64,000 bases of DNA from Blastomyces gilchristii SLH14081 (Eukaryota > Ascomycota > Eurotiomycetes > Onygenales > Ajellomycetaceae). Under the pieces are notes generated by a model. It did no database searches and was not told the origin of the DNA. It saw nothing but the letters and a program-made list of their open reading frames with translations. Numbering within the stretch: the first letter of the stretch is position 1; every line of letters starts with the position of its first letter. Location: positions 4,991,063 through 5,055,062 of the forward strand of contig NW_003101680.1 in NCBI RefSeq assembly GCF_000003855.2, in the 5' to 3' direction. This document shows, in pieces, positions 23,365 through 34,777 of this stretch. A program made the translations under genes and the position numbers.

Positions 23365-25745
23365 ATGGCCTTCGCCGGCCAGACTCCTACGATCATTGTC
23401 CTGAAAGAAGGTTAGTTCGTCTCCGCTACGTTACACTACTCTATCTATCTATCTATATTTATTACATGCTATTCGCTTCCCGTAATAATTTCGGGATATA
23501 CGCTGATGTTCAATGTGTGGTTTGTGTTGTTTTGGTGTAAACTACAGGCACGGATACATCCCAAGGAAAGGGTCAAATAATATCCAACATCAACGCGTGT
23601 CTGGCAATCCAGTCGACGGTTAAGGGAACCCTCGGTCCTTATGGTGGAGATCTATTAATGGTCGATGCCAACGGGCAGCAGACCATTACCAATGATGGAG
23701 CGACGGTTATGAAGGTTAGTTTAGACGTTGCGTTTGTTGCTTTTTTATTTTATTTCATTAACTACTACGCGGAATCCGTCTTTTCTATTATCATATGGGC
23801 CCATGGCAAGACCCCTGCGTACATGCCCAATTACGGAGAGGCAAGAAAACTAACAAAAAAAATAAAAATCAAATCAAATCACAGCTCCTCGACATCGTCC
23901 ATCCAGCCGCCCGCATCCTCACAGACATTGCCAGATCCCAGGACGCGGAAGTTGGCGATGGCACGACCTCCGTTGTTGTGTTAGCCGGAGAGATACTGAA
24001 GGAGGTCCGCGACGCTGTTGAGCAAGGAGTCAGCTCACAGATCATCATCAAAGGCCTACGGAGGGCGAGTGCACTGGCTGTTAACCACATCAAGGAGATT
24101 GCTGTCGATCTGCGTAGCACGCATGGAAACCTTGAAACGAAGGTAGAAACGCTGCGACGGTTGGCGGGGACGGCGATGAATAGCAAGTTAATTAAGAGGA
24201 ATTCGGAATTTTTTACGAAGAGTTAGTTTCTCTTTTCAACTTGGGCTGGCCTGCTTACCGGGCTTTTTGGGTGTGGGATCAAGTTTTTGGTTTATAGGAC
24301 ATGTGCTGACGATTTGTTTCACAGTGGTGGTCGATGCGGTCTTATCTCTGGACCAGGACGATTTGAACGAGAAACTTATTGGTGTCAAGAAGGTTACCGG
24401 CGGGGCCCTTCAGGAATCCCTATTCATCAACGGCGTTGCCTTCAAGAAAACATTCTCATATGCTGGCTTCGAACAACAACCGAAATTCTTTACGAACCCT
24501 AAGATCGTGTGCTTGAATGTTGAGCTAGAGCTGAAGAGCGAGAAGGACAATGCAGAGGTGCGCGTGGAGCAGGTATCGGAGTATCAAGCCATCGTCGATG
24601 CGGAATGGCAAATCATCTTCAATAAAATGGAGGCCGTCTACAAGACCGGTGCGAAGGTCGTGTTGAGCAAGCTGCCCATCGGTGACCTAGCAACACAGTA
24701 TGATTATATCTCATTTTTAAGAAAATACCTCAAGGATTATATACTGACAGACCCCAGATACTTTGCCGACCGCGACATCTTTTGCGCCGGCCGCGTCGCC
24801 GCTGACGACATGGAGCGCGTCTGCCAGGCCACCGGCGCCTCCACCCAATCCACATGCACAGACATCCAAGACCGCCACCTAGGAACCTGCGGCTCTTTCG
24901 AAGAGCGCCAAATCGGCAGCGAGCGCTTCAACATCTTCTCCGACTGCCCCGCCGCCAAAACCTGCACCCTGGTTCTCCGCGGCGGCGCCGAACAGTTCAT
25001 CGCAGAAGCCGAACGCAGTCTCCACGACGCCATCATGATCGTCAAGCGCGCGCTTAGAAACACGAGCATCGTCGCCGGCGGTGGTGCGACAGAGATGGAT
25101 CTCTCCGGCTACCTGCACAGCTTCGCGGATCGGAACGTGCCCCATAAGCAGCAGGCGGTCGTCAAGGCCTTTGCGAAGGCGCTGGAGGTCATCCCCCGCC
25201 AGCTGTGTGATAATGCGGGCTTTGATGCGACGGATATTCTTAACCGGCTGCGTGTGGAGCATCGGAAGGGGAATGTGTGGGCTGGTGTTGACTTTGATAA
25301 CGAAGGGGTTAGGGATAATATGGAAGCGTTTGTGTGGGAGCCTAGTCTTGTCAAGGTTAATGCTATCCAAGCGGCTGTTGAGGCGGCATGTTTGATATTG
25401 AGTGTGGATGAGACTATCAGTACGTTTTCTATTCCCCCCTTCCCCTTCTACTCCCCCTTCTACCTCCCCCTTCTACTCCCCCTTCTACCTCCCCCTTCTC
25501 CCTTCCTTGATGTTCAATTCTCCTTCCCCGGTTTCGCGGAGTTATTATATTTCGACATACAGTTCTACACTCCGCCCATTTTCCCGTTTCCTACTTGTAA
25601 AAATTCTTCGACGAAAGCTGACCCATAACCTTCTCAAACAGAAAACGAAGAGTCCAAGGCGCCACAAGCGCCCCAACGGGGTCTACCACAAGATGCTACG
25701 CAGAGAGTTCTGCGCGGGAGAGGAAGGGGAATGCCCAGAAGATAG
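23365..25745 (+). CDS. cct7: T-complex chaperonin subunit eta (CCT7)
   Basis: Six exons: 23,365-23,410, 23,548-23,714, 23,885-24,221, 24,325-24,697, 24,758-25,419 and 25,642-25,745. They give 562 residues, the usual length for the family. CCT7 is one of eight subunits of the cytosolic TRiC/CCT ring that folds actin, tubulin and other proteins with ATP. Group II chaperonin signatures are in place: TLGPYGGD near 43-50, TNDGATVMK at 63-71, GDGTTSVV at 95-102 and VAGGGATEM in the equatorial domain. The C-terminus [10 protein letters not shown] is the conserved fungal tail. The ATG was chosen because it opens [20 protein letters not shown], the expected N-terminus. The fifth intron (222 nt) contains a CCTTCTAC-type pyrimidine repeat. 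No defect seen. Confidence 0.95.
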
Positions 25746-28700
25746 ATAAAATGGAGTGGCTGTTATTGTTTGAGTCAATGTACTCCGTACTCCGTATGCC
25801 GCTTCTAATTAGCGTACTCTAAATTTAAGTCGACCGGCAGTACCATTGTTACTCAAGCATAGAAGGAAAAAAAATATTGCATTTTTGTCTTCTATCCAGG
25901 CTATTTTTGTTCATTCAATTGTAATGTTTTCTTACCTCTTTAAATATGTAAATTGTAGGAAAGTGAACTAACTCCTGTTGCTGGTTCCTATGACGATCAT
26001 GAAGAGGGAGTGGGTGTATGCAGGCGTCGTGGATCGATTTATAGAAAAGGAAACCAAAGTCAGGAACGTGATGAATTTGATTTTTTTTACAATAATACAT
26101 TCAGTGTCCATCACGGCCTGCAGTCGGTTTCTTATTTCTGGATATATAACTTACCCCCGAGCATCACCAAAAAAGAATGTTGAGAGCGGCCTCCGCCTCT
26201 TGAAATACCAACAAATTCACTAGCCAACCAGGCTGCTAAAACAGCTTGCGACGCCCGAGATCTTCAGACGGCAAAAAATAAAAAAGCAAACAAAAGAAAT
26301 GAGGATTTGAACCGTTTTGATTCTTAAACGAGACGCAAAAACAAAACATAGAATAATAAATGCATAGTTATGTTTCCACCGCCACACCCTCACTCAACTC
26401 AACCTCCTTTAAACTATAGGACCAGAGGCAAAACGCCAAGCGCGGGATCGCGTACCTCCGATCCATCGTCCTTTCGTTTTTTTCTGTCCTTCAAGCCGTA
26501 GCTGTGGCTGCTCGCATTTGTCCAGAAAAGCTAGATTTTTTCTTTTTTTCTTTTTTTTTTTTTTTGTTTGGCTTGACGTGGAAACATATGAAAGAATATG
26601 GGTTTTCTGGTTTGGCAGGCTCGTGAGTTTTATTTTTCCAACATGATAATTATCAATTTTTCTTTTGGTAGACTGAGACAGGCATTATTGCACCGAGTGT
26701 CTAAGAGCTGTTTTTTTGGAGGATATCCGATGGGGATGAAAAGGTCTTCTACAAGCTGCTCCGTAAGTTGTACATGTATGTACAATGACAGGCGAACAGG
26801 CGAACAGGCGAACAGGCGAACAGGCGAACATGCGAACATGCGAGGAATAAGATGTAGCCGGGCGCTATTAGCTAGGTAATAGCTCACTGATATTTGACGA
26901 ACATTGACACGGGCCGCAAGGGTTCAAGCGTTTTCCACTCTACCCGATTTCTCAATAGTTAGCGACCCGGGTTGAGGTACGGTGAAAAGGAGGATGGTAT
27001 GATCCAAGGCTTCATACAAACTGTGGGCGTTCAACGGGTTTTCCTCAGGGCAAATTGTGCAGCCGACCACGGGGATTCTGTGCCCAAATGAACAATTGAA
27101 GCAGGGCTCTATTGTAATTTTTTTCAAAAAACTAAGTGCTTCGAAGCGACTTGGAAGTTCGTCAATGAACCCCCACCCCTGTCTTCAGGGGTTGAGCATG
27201 CGACGAGCGGGAAAGGCGATCTTATTTGTTTGCTCTGCTCTGGTCCTTACATGGCAGAAAATATCACCGGCAGGGAGATATTGTGAACATATTCCTTAAG
27301 CCAATAATAACCTAGTTGTGTTCCTTCAATTGGGTCCATTGAGAGCTTGTTTTCTATGTTTCTATAAGTAAGGAAATAGTACCAGATGGACAGTACTCTG
27401 TAGATGAGGCGAATATTCATGAGAATAGGACCCCCGAAATGGATGAAAATTTTGCAGAGGAGCTTCGATCAACTTGCCTGACACCGCCAACGAGCTGGTG
27501 AGTATTATTAGTGGCGGAGGTGCCGGGGGCTAGCGTCTTTAGTCTGTTCGTAGCCCACCGGGCAAAAAGGAAAAGTACTGATTGGATTTGATTGACTCAA
27601 TATCGGAAGCCAACCAATTTCGGATTCTGGATGCATGCCCCCGGTTGAACCAACGTGGCATCGTAGTACACAAATGTTATTTGCAGACAATTGTGTCGGC
27701 ATTCGACTCTGTTGAGGACTCTTGAGGAGGTTTTGTCGACTCGGAAAACAGAGTTGTATGCGAAAGGAAAAATCTACGACGGATTATCAGAATTTTCCTC
27801 GACAGAAACCCCTTTCCACATCCCTGTTCGTAAAACTTCGTAAACAGACGATCATGAACGAGTTCCCCGGCCAAACCATGTCGGTTTAGGTATTTTGAAA
27901 CAACCGAGAAGAGTCCGCTTGATTGGATCTCGAGAACTCGGGCACGAGGAGACTAAGAGCCTCAAGTTACGGCTGGAAACCGGGATCCTTGTCAAATGGG
28001 CCGGACAGTGCTTGTTGGGTCTTGATGGGCAATCGGATGCCGTGCGAATGGGACACTCGGACTGCGCTGTGTAGAGAAATAATTCAACGGTTCATCCTTT
28101 CAGGCGGAGCATATGGGATGGAGTAGAAAAACTTGCCGATGTTACCGCTATGGAAATAGCTAGTTAGAGATACATGAAAAAAAAAGCTTCTCTGTTTTTG
28201 CTTTTTGCTTGCTTTCGCATATTCCATGTCACATTGTCGCGATCTCCAGGCGTGTTGAGGCTGTTCTGCTCTCTGATTGTCCGGGTCGATTGGCGGTGCA
28301 GTATCCAAGCGTATTATTCAGCTGGTATTTAACTAAAATATATCAACCTTCGCCGACGCCTCAAGATTCCACATTTTCCTTCCCCCGACTCCCTTCCCAT
28401 CAACCATCTTGCCGTCAGACACTCGCAGTCGGAGTGCCCAGATAACCTACTCGTTTCGCTGCCTCGTTGGTATACCTGTGTGTCTCTTGGATAGGAGAAG
28501 CCGAATAGCCCTGGTAGAAGAATAGCCGGGAAGAGCGTATCCTTGTTTCTCCAGTTTACCCCTCCTTCGCGCCGGTAGACGTTCTCTAGGAAGATAGCCA
28601 GCGCCCTTGTGGAATTGGCTGCCAGCTATCGTTGTTGCGTGCCCAAAACCTGGAGGAGATCTGCTTCCGCCGATTCTATCCAAGCCTTCCGCCATCCGTG

Positions 28701-28929
28701 AGAACCGGCGCCCACTGAACGTTCCGCTGTGGGGAGTGCAGGATTTATACCCGATCAGCTGATCCTTTCGCTGCCTGGCCCTTTGCGCCTTTGTCTATCC
28801 TTCGTTCGAGCGCGATCTGGTGTTTTCCTCGATTGCAACTCTCTTCTATTTGTTTTCTATCCGCCACGCGAAATATTTACCTCACATTACTCTGCATTAT
28901 TCCTTCGCTTGACTCTCTGATCGTGAGCA
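25746..28929. other. 3.2-kb region without recognisable genes
   Basis: No frame here shows family resemblance or splice-consistent exons. Visible items are a T-rich tract near 26,528-26,565, a minisatellite at 26,787-26,842, and a C/T-rich stretch from about 28,340 that leads into the metacaspase and may be its long 5' UTR or promoter. Composition is ordinary, with CpG present, so this is not an old RIP-type repeat. A noncoding RNA or a fast-evolving gene cannot be excluded. Confidence 0.5.
26787..26842. repeat. 8-bp tandem repeat (minisatellite)
   Basis: About seven copies of an octamer read as AACAGGCG; the last two copies read AACATGCG. It sits in intergenic sequence. Confidence 0.85.
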
Positions 28930-30616
28930 ATGTCGTACTATCCTTCCCAGGGCTACGCGGGAGGTCAGGGCGGGTACCCGCCGCCTCAACAACAATATCC
29001 TCCTCAGCCATATGGAGCACCACCACCTCAACAATACCCGTGAGTAGTCTACTGCGCATCATGTGCTATTTTTAAAGGGAGATGGCTTTTGTTCTAACAA
29101 CCTGCTAGCCCACAGAGTTACGGAGGATATCCACCGCAAGGCCCTCCACCCCCTCAGCAGAACCAATACGGATATACCCCTCACACTCCATCTCCTCAGC
29201 CACCGTACAATGGCGGATATCATGTGAGTTTCCCGGGTTGTAATACTCTTTGACTCCGACACATACTGATAATTCCTGTTGAAGGCACCTCCACCTCAAC
29301 AACCAATGTACGGCGCTCTACCACCCCATCCAAGTGTCTCTCCGCAACCTCCAAACGGTGCCCCAATGTATAGTGGTCGCGCAGGTGGTGAGTACTAGTC
29401 ACCTATAATACAAAAATAATACATTTCATAGATCTAACCCATGATCAGCGGCCCCTCCCGCACCTTCTCCCTACCCGAATTCCTACAACAATCAGCGCCC
29501 TTCCGGACATGGCGTGCCTCCCCCGCCACCAACGCAGCCTGTCCAGTTCGGCCATGGCGCTCCACAGGGATATAGTTTCCAATACTCGAATTGTACTGGA
29601 AAGCGGAAGGCCTTGTTGATCGGTATCAACTATTTTGGTCAACGCGGCCAACTACGAGGTTGCATTAACGATGTCAAAAATATGTCGACGTATCTGAACC
29701 AAAATTTTGGCTACGCAAGGGAGGACATGGTTATCCTTACCGATGACCAGCAAAATCCAATGAGTCAGCCAACTAAGGCAAACATCCTGCGAGCGATGCA
29801 CTGGCTAGTGAAGGATGCTAGACCCAACGACTCCCTCTTCTTCCATTATTCAGGTATGTGTTTGCCCGATGTTATAGCGTCTGTCCTTTTTCAAGTCGCT
29901 AACTATGTATATAGGTCATGGTGGTCAAACGAAAGATCTTGACGGCGACGAAGATGATGGAAATGACGAGGTCATCTATCCTGTAGATTTTAGATCGGCT
30001 GGACATATTGTCGATGACGAAATGCATAGAATTATGGTCAAGTCGCTTCTTCCTGGTGTCCGTCTAACTGCAATCTTCGACTCGTGCCACTCCGGCTCGG
30101 CCCTCGATCTTCCATATATCTACTCTACCCAGGGCATTCTCAAGGAGCCCAATCTGGCCAAGGAGGCTGGTCAAGGTTTGCTCAGCGTTGTGTCTGCGTA
30201 CGCGAGAGGAGATGTTTCAGGCATGCTTTCCACTGTTGGTGGATTAATCAAAAAGGCTACGAAAGGCGATGCAAGTCACCAGAAGGCACGACAAACGAAA
30301 ACAAGCCCCGCCGATGTTATTATGTGGTCCGGAAGCAAGGATACCCAGACAAGCCAAGACGCCACAATTGGTGGAGAAGCTACTGGAGCTATGTCCTGGG
30401 CCTTTATTACCGCGTTGAAGAAGAACCCACAACAGAGCTACGTGCAACTCTTGAGGAGCATCCGTGATGAATTAGCGACGAAATATACCCAGAAACCCCA
30501 GTTAAGTTGCAGTCATCCGCTAAGTACGTTCCCATAATTTTTAACTCTCGATGACATCCGTAGGCTGTCTGCTAACCTATGGATTTGTAGATACCGATCT
30601 TCTATATGTCATGTAA
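28930..30616 (+). CDS. Metacaspase (type I, caspase family C14)
   Basis: Six exons: 28,930-29,039, 29,109-29,223, 29,285-29,387, 29,449-29,853, 29,915-30,523 and 30,591-30,616; 455 residues. The first about 150 residues are a Pro/Gln/Tyr-rich prodomain ([14 protein letters not shown]), typical of fungal type I metacaspases. The catalytic domain begins with [20 protein letters not shown]. The dyad is visible: His246 in YSGHGGQ and Cys302 in FDSCHSGS. The protease cleaves after Arg or Lys in the cytosol and is linked to stress, protein quality control and ageing. The acidic loop [10 protein letters not shown] after the His is usual. The last exon encodes only the tail NTDLLYVM. All introns are GT..AG and 60-70 nt. 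Confidence 0.93.
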
Positions 30617-31130
30617 ACGGATATTTCATTCTTAACTTCCCCCCAACCGGTTCGAGGACACGCCTTGTATGAGCAAGCTCGCTAAGTGGTACGCGAATGA
30701 AATCTTGACAACAGTGATAAATACAAACCCCTGAGCTGACTCTACTGGAAACGACACTTGGGCTTTGCTTGCTTGATGAAAATTTGCCCTCTCGTCCGAG
30801 TATTTGGCCTGTTCGACACTTGTGTTTTGCGAAACTACTCTTCTCCTACCAAATATTCAGCTTCAACTGCATGCTTTACCACTGTACCTTCCTCCAATTG
30901 GATATGTCGCCGTTCTCTCTTATTCCCATCTTTTCCTAATGTCTCTAGTTGAAGTACCTTGACGATTTTCCTAGGCCTAAAGCATCTGTTGTTGTCTTTT
31001 TTTTTCGATTATCATTCCTAAACTGCCGTGAGTGGCGGACTTGAATACGGGGGGGAAGGAAAAAACCTTGGTAATCACAGTACTCGATAGTCTATATGCC
31101 TGTTATCAGTCTATGTTTGCACGTCAATGT
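30617..31130. other. Metacaspase 3' region
   Basis: 3' UTR and intergenic sequence of ordinary composition. No gene, RNA or repeat seen except a short G-run near 31,050. Confidence 0.6.
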
Positions 31131-31342
31131 CTAGCTTATTATCATTTTTCCTGAAGAGCTGTCATAGTATTGAAAGAATGGAATAGTTAAACACTTCTTT
31201 CTTCTTGCTCTCTCTTTGTAATGTGTTTTAACTCTTTAGTTATTGTTACTGATCTGGCTAGTTTGTGCTCTATCAGCTTGTCTTTCTACATCTACTTTTC
31301 CCATCTTTTTCAGAAATGATATTCTGATGTTCTTACTCTCAA

Positions 31343-31385
<43 letters not shown>

Positions 31386-32020
31386 ATGTTATTCTTTTCA
31401 AAGTTGCAGTACTTGAAAAAGATCTGTAAAGTGAATATAACTTCTCTTTTAAAAAATTAGTTCTGATTCTAGATAAATATCATGAATAATTGATTCATAA
31501 ATTATAATAAGAATGAGTGTTATGAAGAAATTGAATCAAAATCAAAGTTCAAAATCAATAATCAAAAATATTTCAATGATAAAGCAACTAGAATTCTCTT
31601 TAAGAATGAACATTTTATGTAGATATAGAATATTAATAAAGCTCTCTTTCTTTCACACATCATACTGTCTTCTCAAATCTCCTCTTCTTAATGTAATTAT
31701 ATGAGTGAATTCTCTATACTTATATATTTTTTTTCTCACTCATTCTCTGAGTCTGATGCTTTCACAGTTTTACTTCTTCTGAAGTATTATTCTTATTACA
31801 TTATTTCTCATCTACATAGTAAAGTGTATCTCAGTGAAGAGAAATCAAGCATATTAAAAATCAAAGAAAATAAATGATAAGAATAGTAAATAGTTGAGAA
31901 CTTTTAAGTAGATAGATAAACAGAACTGAAAACATAAATTAAAAGACTATAAGAGATATATAAAGAAGAGTAAGAATAATAAAATCATTGAATCAATTTA
32001 TTAATATTCACTCTGTCATG
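31130..32020. repeat. Small AT-rich island inside the gene block
   Basis: About 890 bases with the composition of the flanking AT-rich compartments: CpG essentially absent and a T-run of nearly 40 at 31,347-31,384. A 63-codon open frame at 31,513-31,704 shows no recognisable family. It ends abruptly at CATGTCGCGCTAAAC near 32,018, where CpG returns. It is probably a decayed transposon fragment. Termini were not found. Confidence 0.55.
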
Positions 32021-32294
32021 TCGCGCTAAACTTCGTAGGTGGAACGTGCTAGGGTAAGTTTAAGCTTAAAAGTTAAGTAGAGGTTGGAGAGAGCATGGGC
32101 CAACCATAAGGCAGCAGAGATAACTACGCAGGTGACGGACCCGGCGACAAAGATAAATACCAAGAAGAAGAAGAAGAAGAAGAAGAAGAAGAAGAAAAAG
32201 ACAACAACGAGGGACGGATGTAAGGGCGGCCTGGGGCGTATTTCACTTCTTCCCATTGGTGGTAAGTCACGTGATGGGCGACAGTCCGGATGCG
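32021..32294. other. Intergenic sequence with (AAG)n microsatellite
   Basis: Ordinary composition. An (AAG)n array lies at about 32,162-32,198, so the Lys-rich open frame across it is not taken as a gene. A CACGTG core is present near 32,269. Confidence 0.6.
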
Positions 32295-32299
32295 TTAAA

Positions 32300-32660
32300 T
32301 GTTGGGGGTCCCGGGAGTTGATCGGCCCTTCTACCAGCAGTGCGCTGGTGGTGACTGAGCTCCTTTGCCCCAGTAGCCTAACTTATAGGTTATGAGACTG
32401 TTTGCATGGGTTCAATCCTAGAATGGACTTAAATTTCAAACAAATACCCTGGACATTTAACAGTGTCAAGAGACATCCTAGAAGTGTGCCCTAGAAGTCC
32501 CTTGAGCCCTAGGACTGAGTCCACTGAGAGGAGCCATGAGAGGAGTACTGTACTCTGTGGTAGCTGGTCCGAGGGGGGGTGTTGGGGGTCCCGGGTTGAT
32601 CGGCCCTTCTACCAGCAGTGCGCTGGTGGTGACTGAGCTCTTTTGCCCCAGTAGCCTACA
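32300..32660 (+). mobile_element. TRIM-like miniature LTR element
   Basis: A 361-bp unit starting TGTTGGGGGTC and ending GTAGCCTACA. Its first 83 bp (32,300-32,382) and last 81 bp (32,580-32,660) are direct repeats differing at only a few positions, and both contain the small hairpin ACCAGC..GCTGGT. A perfect 5-bp duplication TTAAA flanks the unit (32,295-32,299 and 32,661-32,665). A purine tract GAGGGGGGG directly precedes the right repeat, as a polypurine tract should. TG..CA ends, 5-bp target duplication, terminal direct repeats and polypurine tract together define a terminal-repeat retrotransposon in miniature. It has no coding capacity and must be moved by another element. The primer binding site was not identified. 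CpG is intact, so it escaped RIP-like decay. Confidence 0.75.
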
Positions 32661-32793
32661 TTAAAGAATTATCATCATGTCAACAGACATCAACTACCCA
32701 CCAGACTAACAGGACAGCAGACATTCCATTAATAGCACGCTATGCAATCAGATATAAAGCCATTCAATCATCCCGGAAGATGTTGGCTGGCTC

Positions 32794-33612
32794 ATGTTTG
32801 ACCTCTTTCGTCTGTACATCACTTACTCGTCAGACTCATTCCCCTTTGAGTGGCTGCAAAAGACAGAAGACCTCAAGCTGCATTGTATGGACAGCACCAG
32901 AGAGAAGATTACTTTTTCAACAACTCCAGAGCTTCTACAAGTCATCCACAAATGTGAGAGAGTTACTGCACCAGAGAAAGCTCAGGGCCTCGGCTTCATT
33001 AAGACTGCCGCTCATCAGGTTCTTGATGAGATTCCTTTCATGAAGGCTGAAGAGTATGTATAATTATATCTTTGATACTTCTTTATTCACTTTTTCTTTC
33101 CTTCTCTTGACATTTTATCAGGTTTCATGGCCCACTTTTTCGCAGGCTGGGCATCGGCATCATAATCAATTCCCACCCCTGTATTAAGGGGGAACAGATC
33201 TTCCATCTTTGTCATAACCACTGGAGCTGCATAATTCGTGATCTCTCAAGCACATTCAACACAAAACCACAAGAAAACCATAGAGATTATCTTCTGAAAA
33301 GTGAACTACTGGCAGTCACCTCAATCTTTTACCATCAGATGAATGAGATGGAGTGGCTTTCTGAGGAGGGCCGGTATATGCCTAAGCTCATATACAAGGA
33401 AGGTTTCTTGATAGTATGTTCACCTCCTCTTGTCTTTGTACCTCCTTACCTGCAACCCATCGGAAATGTACCCAACACTCACCTTGACACTGAGGGCTAT
33501 ATACAACCTTAGCAAGGACAATTATGACAAGAAGGTAGCCTTTGATATTCTGAAATGGATTTTCTCTCCTTCTGATCCCGCCAGGGAGCTCGCTATGAGA
33601 GGAAAGCGGTAG
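32794..33612 (+). pseudogene. Unknown fungal gene, apparently broken
   Basis: Not recognised. An open frame from 32,794 (MFDLFRLYITYSSDSFPF) runs to 33,053, is spliced over a good intron (GTATGT..TTTTATCAG, 33,054-33,121) and continues as FHGPLFRRLGIGIIINSHP to about 33,412. The last piece, readable at 33,480-33,612 (TLTLTLRAIYNLSKDN and on to a TAG), is in a frame I could not join with any GT..AG pair. The frame upstream of 32,794 soon meets a stop, so the start is missing or in an unseen exon. The middle part is rich in His and Cys (HPC, HLCHNHWSC), possibly metal-binding. The gene sits directly downstream of the TRIM-like element. It could be an intact gene with an unusual intron instead. 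Confidence 0.5.
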
Positions 33613-33925
33613 TGGATTTAGTTAGCAGGCGTGAAATGTGAGAGGTAATATTTTCCGGAGCTTTGCTGGTACAAGACTGGGTGAATGCCTAGAGAGAGTT
33701 TGCGGCTTTGAGCGTTGTGCGACGGATTTGAATTTTGGCGGAGCGTACAACAGCAGTAACCAAATGTCATAGCAGCTTGGTAACTGGGTGGTAAATAAAT
33801 GGAATAGTGTTGAATCATGGAGCGAATTTTGAAAAGGACTCTGAAGTTATATTAAACAGGGATATGAATAATGAAACAGGTGTTATATCCCAGCTTTTTT
33901 CATTGAACAACGCGATGAACGAATT
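33613..33925. other. Intergenic, no feature seen
   Basis: Ordinary composition with no convincing frame or repeat. Confidence 0.5.
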
Positions 33926-34346
33926 CTATTCAAAACCACACAGCCCGACTGATACACCAGCACTTCGAAAGTGACCTGCCGCACTCTCTTTTCTCGCACC
34001 GACAATATCAACACATTGAAGGAAAACACCAAAGCCCTGGCGAGGGTCCGCTTCATATAATGACCAGCTCTTCTTAATATAAGCCTTTAGCTCAGCAAAG
34101 AACTCCTCTATTAGGTTCAAATTGAGTGAGTAGGGTGGTAAATATAGTGATTTCACTCCTGCATCAAAGCACATCTAGCTGAGTGATTATTGATACGCTT
34201 ACAACACAAGGAGCTCCAAAATGTTTACAGTTCCGTGCCATACAATTAGTAAGAGGTTGTGTAGCTAGATTACAATACACAACAACATTGTTGCTCCAAG
34301 ATGAACAATTATTACGTGATAGATCTGCGAATAATACGGAGAACAT
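33926..34346 (-). pseudogene. Truncated Tc1/mariner-type DDE transposase
   Basis: On the minus strand, 34,174-33,926 reads MCFDAGVKSLYLPPYS followed by LNLNLIEEFFAELKAYIKK. This is the C-terminal catalytic segment of Tc1/mariner-type DDE transposases, where PPYSPDLNPIEEFF with its acidic residue is the family signature. Here the Pro-Asp of that signature reads Leu-Asn. The upstream 34,346-34,164 frame may be the damaged preceding part. A stop precedes the Met and the N-terminal DNA-binding domain is missing. Unlike the flanking blocks it keeps CpG nearby and is not strongly AT-biased. Terminal inverted repeats were not found. Confidence 0.7.
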
Positions 34347-34777
34347 AGGTAAATAACTTATAATAATTTTCTCAACGCCAAACGAAAACCAGTCTGAGCA
34401 GTGACTGCTATTGGGATCTTAGCTTGTCGTGGCTCGGAGAATAACAACAGCTTGCTTGCCCTGGTCACATGGGCTGGTGATTTCAACCCATGCAGCTGAG
34501 AATTATTCTGCGCCTCAATCAGGATGCTGCCTCAGATATTTACATCAATTTCCGATACTGTTATTTAATCGCAGCCTCATCTCGAGGAAACCGTTTCCCT
34601 TGCCATCTACAACTTCTGACTTAATAAACGGGTGAACAGAACAACAAAGACGGACAGCTGCATCGGATATAATTTGATCAAACTATTCGCAGAAGAGTTG
34701 GGAATATATCGAATGGGCTTGAATACCCAGAGATGCGAGAATGAAGAGGGCAGTCGCATAACCAATCCGCCCTCAAA
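34347..34777. other. Upstream region of the F-box gene
   Basis: No gene recognised. Probably promoter and 5' UTR of the gene starting at 34,778. Confidence 0.5.

Noticed and set aside
24854..25370. Several overlapping frames inside the CCT7 exons
   Set aside because: Shadows of the coding strand in GC-rich codons.
32084..32395. 103-codon Lys-rich open frame
   Set aside because: Created by the (AAG)n microsatellite and runs into the TRIM-like element.
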